Shown here piece after piece: positions 56,314-64,000 of a stretch of DNA of 64,000 bases (its first letter is position 1; the number at the start of each line of letters is the position of its first letter). Source of the DNA: Corynebacterium choanae (lineage in GTDB: Bacteria > Actinomycetota > Actinomycetes > Mycobacteriales > Mycobacteriaceae). The stretch spans positions 930,001-994,000 of the forward strand of contig NZ_CP033896.1 in assembly GCF_003813965.1 (NCBI RefSeq). Reading direction: 5' to 3'. Both the position numbers and the translations under genes were made by a program. The notes beneath the pieces were generated by a model, which saw nothing but the letters and a program-made list of their open reading frames with translations, ran no database searches and was not told the origin of the DNA.

Positions 56314-58073
56314 GCGAGAATCCAACACAACCAACCGGGATCGACGCGCCGACAACACAGCCCGCTGCGGCATCACCAACAGGATCCCCCACAGCGCAGG
56401 AACCACTGGTTGTCATGCGCGACGTTAATGTGGAATTCACCTCCTCGACGGGGACGGTGCATGCTGTCCGCGACGTCAACCTCACCATCTATCCTGGCCA
56501 GTCGGTGGCTATTGTTGGCGAATCCGGTTCCGGGAAATCCACCACTGCAATGGCGTTGATCGGACTCTTGCCTGGTACCGGGAAGGTCACCTCCGGGTCG
56601 ATCAAGTTCCAGGGCCAAGAGATCGCCGGTGCCGATGAACGCACCATGGTGAAATTGCGGGGTGCTGAAATCGGTCTCGTGCCGCAAGACCCGATGAGTA
56701 ACCTCAACCCGGTGTGGCGTATCGGCACCCAGATCGCAGAATCCTTACGTGCCAACAATATTGACACCAGCGGCAATACCGATGCGGCAGTTGCTGAACT
56801 GCTTGGCCATGCGGGTCTTCCCGATGCCAAGCGGCGGGCGAAACAGTATCCGCACGAGTTTTCCGGCGGTATGCGCCAGCGGGCATTGATCGCCATGGGA
56901 TTGGCTGCGAAACCATCGCTGCTCATCGCCGACGAGCCGACCAGTGCCCTTGATGTGACCGTGCAAAAACAGATCCTTGATCATCTTGGTGATCTCACCA
57001 AGGAGCTGGGCACTGCAGTGCTGTTTATCACCCACGATCTGGGGTTGGCTGCGGAACGCGCCGAACATCTCATTGTCATGCACCGCGGCCGCATCGTCGA
57101 ATCTGGTCCTTCCCTGGAGATTCTTCGCGACCCGCAGCATCCATACACGAAACGACTCGTGCAGGCTGCGCCATCGCTGGCAAGTGCCCGGATCACCACA
57201 GCCCTGCGGGAGGGGAAAACCACCGAGGATGTGTTCACCCACCATGACGGGCTGGACAGCCGTGAGGATGTGATTCGGGTCGAGCATTTAACCAAACAGT
57301 TCCCCATTCGTGGGGCGAAAGGCGCCAAATCGCAGGTCACCGCCGTCGACGATGTGTCGTTTTCACTGGTGCAAGGCACCACCTTGGCGCTGGTTGGCGA
57401 ATCCGGGTCGGGGAAGTCCACTGTCGCCAATATGGTGCTCAACCTGTTGGAACCCACCAGCGGCAACATTTTCTACAAGGGCACCGATTTAACGACCCTT
57501 GGCCGGGAAGAACTCTTCGCGATGCGACGCAACCTGCAGGTTGTTTTCCAAAACCCGTATGGTTCCCTCGATCCGATGTATTCGATCTATCGCTGTATCG
57601 AAGAACCATTAGCGGTGCACCGGATTGGCAACAAAAAATCCCGGCAGACCCGGGTTGCTGAACTGCTCGATATGGTGGCGATGCCCCGCTCGGCGATGCG
57701 TCGCTATCCCAATGAGCTTTCCGGCGGACAGCGGCAGCGCATCGCTATCGCCCGGGCGTTGGCGCTCAACCCGGAAGTGTTAGTCCTCGACGAGGCGGTC
57801 AGCGCGTTGGATGTGCTGGTGCAGCATCAGATCCTGCAGCTCCTAGCCGAGCTTCAGGACGAACTTGACCTGTCGTATCTGTTTATCACCCATGATTTAG
57901 CGGTGGTGCGGCAAACCGCCGACGAGGTCATTGTTATGCAGCAGGGCAAACTGGTTGAACGCGGCACAACTGCTGAGCTGTTTGATCATCCACAACAGGA
58001 ATACACCGCCAACCTGATTAACTCGGTTCCTGGTTTGGGTATTGATTTGTGGTCAGCTGACTCCAGCGTTTAG
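56310..58073 (+). CDS. Peptide ABC importer, fused double ATPase (DppD-DppF)
   Basis: A 587-residue protein with two ATP-binding domains in one chain. Domain 1 (about 33-290): GESGSGKSTTAMALIG, VPQDPMSNLNPVW, FSGGMRQRALIAMGL, LLIADEPTSALDV and FITHDL. Domain 2 (about 325-575): GESGSGKSTVANMVL, VFQNPYGSLDPMYS, LSGGQRQRIAIARAL, and LVLDEAVSALDV, with Ala in place of the usual Pro after the catalytic Glu. Each domain is followed by an oligopeptide-type C-terminal motif (HPYTKRLVQAAP and QQEYTANLINSVPG). Fusions like this are common in actinobacteria. A terminator follows. Confidence 0.95.
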   Translation: MSENPTQPTGIDAPTTQPAAASPTGSPTAQEPLVVMRDVNVEFTSSTGTVHAVRDVNLTIYPGQSVAIVGESGSGKSTTAMALIGLLPGTGKVTSGSIKFQGQEIAGADERTMVKLRGAEIGLVPQDPMSNLNPVWRIGTQIAESLRANNIDTSGNTDAAVAELLGHAGLPDAKRRAKQYPHEFSGGMRQRALIAMGLAAKPSLLIADEPTSALDVTVQKQILDHLGDLTKELGTAVLFITHDLGLAAERAEHLIVMHRGRIVESGPSLEILRDPQHPYTKRLVQAAPSLASARITTALREGKTTEDVFTHHDGLDSREDVIRVEHLTKQFPIRGAKGAKSQVTAVDDVSFSLVQGTTLALVGESGSGKSTVANMVLNLLEPTSGNIFYKGTDLTTLGREELFAMRRNLQVVFQNPYGSLDPMYSIYRCIEEPLAVHRIGNKKSRQTRVAELLDMVAMPRSAMRRYPNELSGGQRQRIAIARALALNPEVLVLDEAVSALDVLVQHQILQLLAELQDELDLSYLFITHDLAVVRQTADEVIVMQQGKLVERGTTAELFDHPQQEYTANLINSVPGLGIDLWSADSSV

Positions 58074-58116
58074 CAGCCATCGCGACTGTTCCCGCGGCAA
58101 ACTAGCATAACCTTTC

Positions 58117-58153
58117 AAAACCGCATCCCATGGTCAGCCTGGGATGCGGTTTT
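58117..58153 (+). terminator. Terminator of the peptide importer operon
   Basis: AAAACCGCATCCCA and TGGGATGCGGTTTT are perfectly complementary (14 pairs) with a nine-base loop, and GCTGTGTTTTTT follows. Confidence 0.92.
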
Positions 58154-58794
58154 GCTGTGTTTTTTGACCTATCTGCGGGTGAGACTTGTATTGGGGTGGA
58201 GAACGCGACACCGATTACCACCCCCGGATTGCTAGCGGATTGCCCAGGACAAAGAACAACAGCCGAATGAAAAAGGTGGGAAGCAGACCGCTGGCACTTG
58301 GGATCTCCTCCGGTGCGGCAGACAGCGAGACACCACAGCCCACGTGTTGGGTGAGCCATCAACCTGACAAAACGGACGCGTACGTGGTGTACTTCGATGC
58401 CGAGTTGGCTGCAGCTGCAACACCATAAACCAAGGGATGCAGCAGCATGACTCTGATAATTGTCGACGGCGGTGCCTGGCGCGGTAGGGAGCACACCACC
58501 GAGGGAGCAGACCCAAAAAAGGGCAGCAGCGTGCGAATGTGAGGAGGAAAACCTCCCAAATGCTGCAAAGGTTTGATGTATAGTTCAACTGTCCCACGGG
58601 AGCTTGGAGCTTAACCGCAGTGCAGCTTCGCCAATCCTTGGATTCCCCGCCGACCAGCAGCGTCAATGCGGGGCATACATCTTAGGACTGCAAGCGTGAA
58701 CACATCATCGCGGTTACCACCAGGCTGAGACACTGCAGTGGCATCACCACATTGCAGCAAACCTGCTCACCTGCAGCACCTCTTTGCAGCGTTG

Positions 58795-58905
58795 CCCAGC
58801 AACGGTTGCATCGTGTGGCGGGGAAGCAGCACAAGCGCAATATCACCGATGAGTCGCAGTGACCGTAACCACCTGATCCGGGTAATACCGGCGAGAGGGA
58901 GAGAG
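58795..58905 (+). promoter_or_regulatory. TPP riboswitch (THI box) in front of ykoE
   Basis: The 3' half of the aptamer is clear: CCTGATCCGGGTAATACCGG then CGAGAGGGA (58872-58900), matching the conserved THI-box end. Upstream, P2 forms from ACGGT (58802-58806) and ACCGT (58862-58866), and P3 from CATCG (58809-58813) and CGATG (58847-58851), with TGAGT as the variant of the TGAGA element. P1 is not clear. The purine run GAGGGAGAGAG (58894-58904) just before the ATG at 58917 is also the best ribosome site, so TPP binding would probably block translation. Confidence 0.88.
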
Positions 58906-58916
58906 TCTCACCACCC

Positions 58917-59555
58917 ATGTCTACACCCACCTATTCATCATCATCCGCGGCAACGCCAACTGTTTCCCGTACTCCAGCATTACGCTGGACTGTTGCCGAT
59001 ATTCTCATCGCTACCGTGCTCGGTATCGCCGCAGGACTGATTTTCTGGGTTTATAACGGTCCTGGATATGCCTGGTATGAAGCATTCAACGCCATCACCC
59101 CAGGACTCGGTGGGCTGGCCACCGGGCCGTGGCTCTTTGCTGCTGTGCTCGGCGCGTTAGCAATCCGCAAACCAGGGGCAGCGATCTACTGTGAAGTCGT
59201 CGCCGCAAGTGTTTCCGCAGGTCTTGGTAACAACTGGGGTATTGCCACCCTATACTCGGGGATTGCCCAAGGCATTGGTGCCGAACTCATCATCTTGGCG
59301 TTCCTGTATCGCCGCTTTGGGTTGGCAGTGGCAGCACTAGCCGGTGCTGGTGCCGGCTTGGGGGCTTGGACCCTCGAGTTCTTTATGGGTAACGCTGCGA
59401 AAACCGTGCAGTTCAACGTCACCTATCTGGTGTGCAACCTGATTAGCGGCCTGCTGATTGCCGGTGTGCTCACCTTCTTTATTACCCGGGCATTGGTTGC
59501 CGCTGGTGCACTCGACCGGGTGCGTGCTGGCCGCGATAACACGGTGCGAGTCTAA
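58917..59555 (+). CDS. ykoE: ECF transporter S component, YkoE-like (thiamine or HMP)
   Basis: The 212-residue membrane protein has about six helices and the YkoE family pattern: RWTVADILIATVLGIAAGLIFWVYN, GYAWYEAFNAITPGLGGLATGPWL and GAAIYCEVVAASVSAGLGNNWG. YkoE is the substrate-binding subunit of an energy-coupling factor importer for thiamine or its HMP precursor. The TPP riboswitch directly in front supports this. The fused ATPase and EcfT genes are 762 bases downstream, which is further than usual. Confidence 0.9.
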   Translation: MSTPTYSSSSAATPTVSRTPALRWTVADILIATVLGIAAGLIFWVYNGPGYAWYEAFNAITPGLGGLATGPWLFAAVLGALAIRKPGAAIYCEVVAASVSAGLGNNWGIATLYSGIAQGIGAELIILAFLYRRFGLAVAALAGAGAGLGAWTLEFFMGNAAKTVQFNVTYLVCNLISGLLIAGVLTFFITRALVAAGALDRVRAGRDNTVRV

Positions 59556-60317
59556 CCTGGCAGCCGGTTGAGCCTCATCGGCGCTGGTTGGCAACCACCT
59601 TGTGCTATATCGACCCAGTGGGGTGTTGCCGGATGCGGCGCAATTCTTCCGCTGGTGACGTGAGAAAAGCGCTGAAGCTGCCACACAAATAGCAGTAACG
59701 TGCAGCACGAATCGCAGATGGGCGCCACGTGAAAAGCCGCTTCGGATAATGGCGAAATGCGCCTAGAGCAGTGACCATCGTTGCAAGATTGCATATTGCA
59801 GCCTGTACTAGGTGCAACGCAACCACCCGAGCAGCTTGCGCCGCACTAAACAGCCCCCTTGCCGCGGTCAGTCAGATCATCGCCTGCTCACCGCTGAAAT
59901 CCCACCATTTCCCACCGCTGATATCGCACCAATTGCCACGATTGCCATGACTTCTGCTATTCGGCGAGCATTCGCCCCACACTGGCGGGCGCGCCGGGGA
60001 ACTGCTGAGGGCACCTTATGGCTGTGGGTTCCACTTGCCGGGTGCCTGTAGTTGTTGGCGGCGCAAAGCAAGTGTTGCCCGGTAGTTACGCGGTGGATTC
60101 GCCCCCTGCCACCAACGCTTACCGATCCATAGTGAACAATGTGATGCTAGTGGTTCGGTGGGCCTCGGTGTGTATGGGTTGCTGTTCCGGGTGATTGTGT
60201 TGTTGTTTTTTTCAACAAGGTTCGGCTTTCGGCCGGCTGCACACTTGTTCTGCGCGGCGGGATGGAGGCTGTTTCCCTGTTCGTTCTCGTCTGCTGCTGA
60301 CATTTTGTAAGGATCCG
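59556..60317. other. Intergenic, 762 bases, between ykoE and the ATPase gene
   Basis: No credible gene, no second THI box, no clear terminator. Long for an ECF operon. Confidence 0.5.
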
Positions 60318-61967
60318 ATGTTGCATCAAACCCACGCCACTGGCGGTGCCAGTATTGTTGCCCGCGACTTGTATTTTCGGCATGCCAGCAGGAAAGACCC
60401 TACCTTTGCGGGGGTGAATCTGGATATTGCGGCAGGCAGTCGGGTGATGCTCCTTGGGGCAAGCGGTGCCGGGAAATCGACCCTGCTTGCTGCTTTAGCG
60501 GGCCTTGTCGGTGATGACGATGCCGGCGAATTGCGGGGGGAGGTGCTGATCGAAGGTGTCGATCCGCGGGTCGAAAAAGGTCGTGTCGGCATGGTGCTGC
60601 AGGATCCCGATTCGCAGGTGATTGCCCACCGGGTGGGTGATGATGTCATCTTCGGATTAGAGAATCTGCAGGTGCCCCGCGAACACATGTGGCAGCGTGC
60701 CCGGTGGGCGCTGGATGTGGTCGGGTTGGATTTGCCGCTTGATCATCCCACGGCGAAGCTCTCTGGGGGGCAAAAACAGCGCCTAGCCCTGGCTGGGGTG
60801 TTAGCGATGGGGGCACAGGTAATTTTGCTTGATGAACCCACCGCCAATGTGGATCCGGCCGGTGTCGTCGAGATCAAAGCAGCCGTGGAACATGCAATTG
60901 CTGCAACTGGTGCCACATTGATCGTTGTTGAGCATCGAGTGGATACATGGATTGATGTTATCGACCAGGTGGTGGTGGTTGGCTTGGATGACACTGCTAA
61001 CCAAGGAAGACCGGCACCGCCCTGCCCGGTTGTGCAAGGCCCGCCGGAGGAAATCTTTCACCGCTATGGGGCGGCGTTACTAGCTGCTGGAGTGTGGCTG
61101 CCGCAGGCGATGGTCAACCCTGATCACTGCACCGCCGATACGCCACCGCCGGCAAGTGTGCAACAGCCCGCCCAGCCCGTTCACCGGGGTGGCGCTCCCC
61201 AGGGCGATGCTGCAATTGATGCTGGTGTTGCTGTTGATCAGTGGGCGATCCGCACCGATGATCTGTTGGTGGGTTGGGATAGTGATACACCAATCGGGAT
61301 GCCGCATAATCTGTTGATCCCGGCCGGGCAATCGACCGTGATCACCGGGAACAATGGCAGCGGAAAAACGACGCTGATGCTCACCTTGGCGGGGCTGCTG
61401 CCACCACTTGCCGGGCGGGTGGAATATCACTCGGCGATCGCTGATGATTCCCACCGTGCGCCGCACACGTGGGATTCGGCCACCCTTGCCCGCCGGGTTG
61501 GTTATGTGTTTCAGGATCCTGAGCAGCAGTTTATGGCACGCACTGTGGCTGACGAACTCGCCTTGTCGGCGAAAATTATTGGTCGCAGCACCCGGTCGCT
61601 GCTAGACCGGATCACCGGCCGGTATCGCAGTGTTTCTTTAACCGAGCAGGAACAGCATCGGGTAAACACCTTGTTGACCGGGTTGCGGCTTGACCATTTA
61701 GCCAAGGCAAACCCGTTTACCCTCTCCGGCGGACAGAAACGTCGCCTTTCGGTGGCTTCTGCGCTGGTCAACACCCCGGCAGTGCTGTTTTTAGATGAGC
61801 CAACGTTCGGTCAAGATCGCACCACCTTTTACGAACTAGTGCAGCTTATTGAACAGCTCGTGGCCACAGGGTGCACGGTAGTGTCGATTACCCACGATGA
61901 ACAGTATGTTGACCGGTTGGGGCAGCATCATGTCCATCTTCCTGACCGGTCGGGGCAACAATCATGA
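60318..61967 (+). CDS. ykoD: ECF transporter, fused double ATPase (YkoD-like)
   Basis: The 549-residue protein has two ATPase domains. Domain 1: GASGAGKSTLLAAL, LQDPDSQVIAHRVGDDVIFGLENL, LSGGQKQRLALAGVL, VILLDEPTANVD and VVEHRVD. Domain 2: GNNGSGKTTLMLTL, VFQDPEQQFMARTVADELALSAK, LSGGQKRRLSVASAL, AVLFLDEPTFGQD and SITHDE. The Q-loop Q-D-P-(D/E)-x-Q is characteristic of ECF (EcfA) ATPases. A linker of about 60 residues joins the halves. GTAAGGA precedes the ATG. Confidence 0.93.
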   Translation: MLHQTHATGGASIVARDLYFRHASRKDPTFAGVNLDIAAGSRVMLLGASGAGKSTLLAALAGLVGDDDAGELRGEVLIEGVDPRVEKGRVGMVLQDPDSQVIAHRVGDDVIFGLENLQVPREHMWQRARWALDVVGLDLPLDHPTAKLSGGQKQRLALAGVLAMGAQVILLDEPTANVDPAGVVEIKAAVEHAIAATGATLIVVEHRVDTWIDVIDQVVVVGLDDTANQGRPAPPCPVVQGPPEEIFHRYGAALLAAGVWLPQAMVNPDHCTADTPPPASVQQPAQPVHRGGAPQGDAAIDAGVAVDQWAIRTDDLLVGWDSDTPIGMPHNLLIPAGQSTVITGNNGSGKTTLMLTLAGLLPPLAGRVEYHSAIADDSHRAPHTWDSATLARRVGYVFQDPEQQFMARTVADELALSAKIIGRSTRSLLDRITGRYRSVSLTEQEQHRVNTLLTGLRLDHLAKANPFTLSGGQKRRLSVASALVNTPAVLFLDEPTFGQDRTTFYELVQLIEQLVATGCTVVSITHDEQYVDRLGQHHVHLPDRSGQQS

Positions 61968-62061
61968 CCTGCCAAAGAGAAGCCGAGATTCAGGGGCTGC
62001 TGCGGGGCACGCTTGCTGGGGTGCAGACAAAGAAACCATGGTTCGGGTGGAAGGAAAACCA

Positions 62062-62955
62062 GTGAGTGACAATCACGATGAGCACAGCTTTGCTGCGGCA
62101 ATACCGCCGTTTGCGTTACCGGCCAAGCAGCGCATGCTGCTGCTTGATCGCGATGTGGCGGGGCTTGATCGGGCGCAACTAGGGGCACCGAATCCGCCCG
62201 GATCATGGCTCAATGTGGTGCAGCCAGTCAGCCGTATTGCGGCGTTAGCCGTGGTGACGACCCCATTGTTTCTCTCAGTGGATGTGGTTTCGGCGGCTGT
62301 TGGGGTGCTCAATGTGGTGCTATTGGCACTGGTGTGCCGGTATTCATTGCGGCGACTTCTGCAACAGTCTTGGCCGGTGTTGGTTGCGATCCCGTTTTCG
62401 GCGATCTCTATGGCACTGTATGGCAAACCGGAAGGGCACGCCTATTTCACCTGGGGGTGGATTCATATCACCGACAATTCGCTGCAGCTTGCATTAGCGA
62501 TTAGTTTGCGTATTTTGGCGGTGGCGCTGCCAGCAGTGTTGCTTATTCGGGATATTAACCCCACCGAGCTGGGGGACGGGTTAGCGCAATGCTGGAAACT
62601 TCCTGCCCGGTTTGTTCTAGGGGCGGTTGCCGGGTTCCGGTTGGCCAGCCTTTTTGCTAAAGATTGGCAGGGGTTAGCACGCTCCCGGCGGGCACGCGGC
62701 CTCGGGGAGAATAACAAGATTGCCAAATTTTTCACCATGCTGTTTGCACTGTTGGTGATTGCGTTGCGTCGCGGTGGGAAACTTGCAACAGCGATGGAAG
62801 CTCGTGGCTTTGGGGCGTATCCGCAGCGCACCTGGGGTCGGCAAGCCACCCTGACTTGGCGGGATTGGCGGCTAATCGGGTTGTGTGCGGCCATGTCCAC
62901 CGGTGCGATCCTGGTTGCTGTTTTCACCGGCTCCTTCCGGTTCCTTGGCGCATAG
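62062..62955 (+). CDS. ykoC: ECF transporter transmembrane component EcfT (YkoC-like)
   Basis: The 297-residue protein has about five helices and the two EcfT coupling motifs with Ala-Arg-Gly: LARSRRARGLGENNK and ATAMEARGFGAYPQR, which contact the two ATPase domains. NPTELGDGLAQCWKLP is also typical. The GTG at 62062 has AAGGAA six bases upstream and is preferred to the ATG at 62038, which has no ribosome site. It lies 94 bases behind the ATPase gene. Confidence 0.92.
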   Translation: MSDNHDEHSFAAAIPPFALPAKQRMLLLDRDVAGLDRAQLGAPNPPGSWLNVVQPVSRIAALAVVTTPLFLSVDVVSAAVGVLNVVLLALVCRYSLRRLLQQSWPVLVAIPFSAISMALYGKPEGHAYFTWGWIHITDNSLQLALAISLRILAVALPAVLLIRDINPTELGDGLAQCWKLPARFVLGAVAGFRLASLFAKDWQGLARSRRARGLGENNKIAKFFTMLFALLVIALRRGGKLATAMEARGFGAYPQRTWGRQATLTWRDWRLIGLCAAMSTGAILVAVFTGSFRFLGA

Positions 62956-63360
62956 CGAGCGGAACGTATTCTTCGTTCCTGTAGCTCAAACTCGGCAGCC
63001 GGTGGATGAGGTCATCACGACGGTGATGGTTTCACGCCTGCCAGCCGGTTCGCCAACCCAGCCCTCGGCAGCAAAGGGTATGCCGATCCATGGAACCAAC
63101 GTTTGGCGCCGTAGAGCCTGCCGAGGACACCGGGGTGTATCCGCCCGATGGTGTAGTTGTCGCTTGCCGTGTCATCGCAGTGGCAGGAAGACACCCGCTG
63201 CGGAGGTATTGCCTGCAGTGATTATTACGTTGACTTGTCGGTGATACCTGGTTGGGCAGTGGCACTGGTGTTGCTGCAGTGGCACTGGTGTGTGCAGTAG
63301 CGCTGATGCCACAGCTTAGCTGTTTCAAGCGGTCTGCCTGAGTGTTTGCAGTGCTGGCTG
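62956..63360. other. Convergent intergenic region, 405 bases
   Basis: Contains a short direct repeat of CAGTGGCACTGGTGT near 63,255-63,295; otherwise nothing. Confidence 0.5.
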
Positions 63361-64000
63361 TTAGGCGATGGTTTTTCCGCGCTGTTCAGGAAGCAGTAGC
63401 GCAGCCACACTGGCAATCACAAAGGCGGCGGCGAACACGACAAACAGCCCACCGCGGGGGATGAGCGGCACTGCCAGTGGTGCAATAATTGAGGCGATGC
63501 GCCCCACAGCAGCGGCTTGACCGGTTCCGGTGGATCGTAAATGGGTGGGATACAACTCTGGCCCAATCGCGTAGAGTGCACCCCAGGCGCCAAGATTACA
63601 CAGTGACAGCAGCGAACCCGCGGCGATAATCTGCCAGTCGGCGCTGGATAGGGCGAACAGTCCGGCGGCGATCGCCGATCCGATAAGCATTGCGGCAAGG
63701 GTTGGCCGCCGCCCCCACCGTTCAATCGCAAACGCCGCAAGAGCGTAGCCAGGAAGCTGCGCGAAGGTCATAATCAGGGTGAAGCTAAACGACTTCACTA
63801 AGGTAAACCCGTCCGCGTGCAGCAGCGCTGGCAGCCACAAAAAGGCACCATAGTAGGCAAAGTTGAGACAAAGCCACACGGTCCACAGCGCTATGGTGCG
63901 GCGGCGTAAAGCCGGGGCAAAAATGGAAGCCGCACCGGCCACAGTGCTGTCGGTGTCCACCGCAATAGTGGTTTTCGGCTGACTGCTGATGCGCGACAAG
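63361..64000 (-). CDS. MFS transporter, C-terminal half (5' end outside window)
   Basis: About 213 residues up to the right edge; the frame is open beyond it. The segment covers helices 7-12: an inter-domain loop, ALRRRTIALWTVWLCLNFAYYGAFLWLP, then FIERWGRRPTLAAML-like motif (AFAIERWGRRPT), the second-half loop signature of sugar and aromatic-acid MFS symporters, and GPELYPTHLRSTGTGQAAAVGRIASIIAPL, which places it in the sugar/aromatic acid:H+ symporter branch. Substrate unknown. A methionine near the edge is internal, not the start. Confidence 0.85.
   Translation of the reverse strand, partial: LSRISSQPKTTIAVDTDSTVAGAASIFAPALRRRTIALWTVWLCLNFAYYGAFLWLPALLHADGFTLVKSFSFTLIMTFAQLPGYALAAFAIERWGRRPTLAAMLIGSAIAAGLFALSSADWQIIAAGSLLSLCNLGAWGALYAIGPELYPTHLRSTGTGQAAAVGRIASIIAPLAVPLIPRGGLFVVFAAAFVIASVAALLLPEQRGKTIA

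Larger units (their letters stand above)
58074..58916. other. Intergenic, 843 bases, with terminator and riboswitch
   Basis: The left end carries the importer terminator (58117-58153) and the right end a TPP riboswitch (about 58795-58905). The stretch between them, about 58,160-58,790, has no credible gene; it must hold the ykoE promoter. Confidence 0.6.

Noticed and set aside
58723..58730. GGCTGAGA, at first taken as the 5' element of the TPP riboswitch
   Set aside because: It lies 140 bases before the 3' element. The TGAGT at 58850-58854 gives proper P2 and P3 stems with normal spacing, so the earlier match is chance.
62038..62061. ATG at 62038 as the ykoC start
   Set aside because: No ribosome site before it; GTG 62062 has AAGGAA at proper distance.

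Overview
The window is a stretch of chromosome from a Corynebacterium-like actinobacterium of moderate to high GC. The evidence is a mycothiol S-conjugate amidase, a short-chain Z-prenyl diphosphate synthase of the mycobacterial/corynebacterial type, a lipoprotein with LGFP repeats, a MetP/MetS methionine importer, several actinobacterial DUF families, and a gene order (DUF501, ppx, tRNA, ripA-like regulator, greA, mca, uppS, coaA, glyA) that I recall from the C. glutamicum/C. diphtheriae group. I see no phage, insertion sequence, CRISPR array or plasmid gene; this looks like core chromosome with some lineage-specific secreted proteins.

Layout. 1-14 kb: end of a DUF501 gene, exopolyphosphatase, a class-I-shaped tRNA with anticodon UAA, an AraC-type regulator behind a DtxR-like box, a Bax-inhibitor-like membrane protein, a small lipoprotein, greA, DUF4307, mca, uppS, a flavodoxin-like protein, coaA and glyA. 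14-19 kb: alpha/beta hydrolase, LGFP lipoprotein with an Ala/Lys/Asp stalk, GNAT acetyltransferase and a 14-TM drug exporter. 19-25 kb: a zinc uptake locus (ZinT-like lipoprotein, ZnuA-like binding protein with an inserted domain of about 140 residues, ATPase, permease), then metF. 26-36 kb: secreted protein, fumC, glpX, DUF4245, xseB-xseA and ispH. 35-43 kb: DUF6542 protein, RmuC with a long tail, MetS/MetP, YchF and an AlkD-like protein. 44-51 kb: ahpC, ahpF, a lipoprotein trypsin-like protease, DUF808, DUF4232 lipoprotein and a Nudix hydrolase. 52-58 kb: an oligopeptide/dipeptide ABC importer. 58-63 kb: a TPP riboswitch followed by an ECF importer of the YkoEDC type. The right edge holds part of an MFS transporter.

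How the parts fit. Several units make coherent functional groups: zinc capture and uptake (19.9-24.5 kb), peroxide reduction (AhpC with its reductase AhpF), peptide import, and thiamine-precursor import under TPP control. Three DtxR-like 19-mers (1699, 15179, 19830) suggest that metal status regulates the ripA-like gene and perhaps the two stalked lipoproteins. A repeated oddity is that genes which should be co-transcribed are separated by 550-800 bases without a credible gene (zinT-znuA, ahpC-ahpF, oppA-oppB, ykoE-ykoD), and most of these spacers hold strong hairpins.

Limits: all calls are from reading the sequence and from family knowledge; no database search was run. Start codons were chosen by Shine-Dalgarno spacing and family N-termini, and alternatives are stated.
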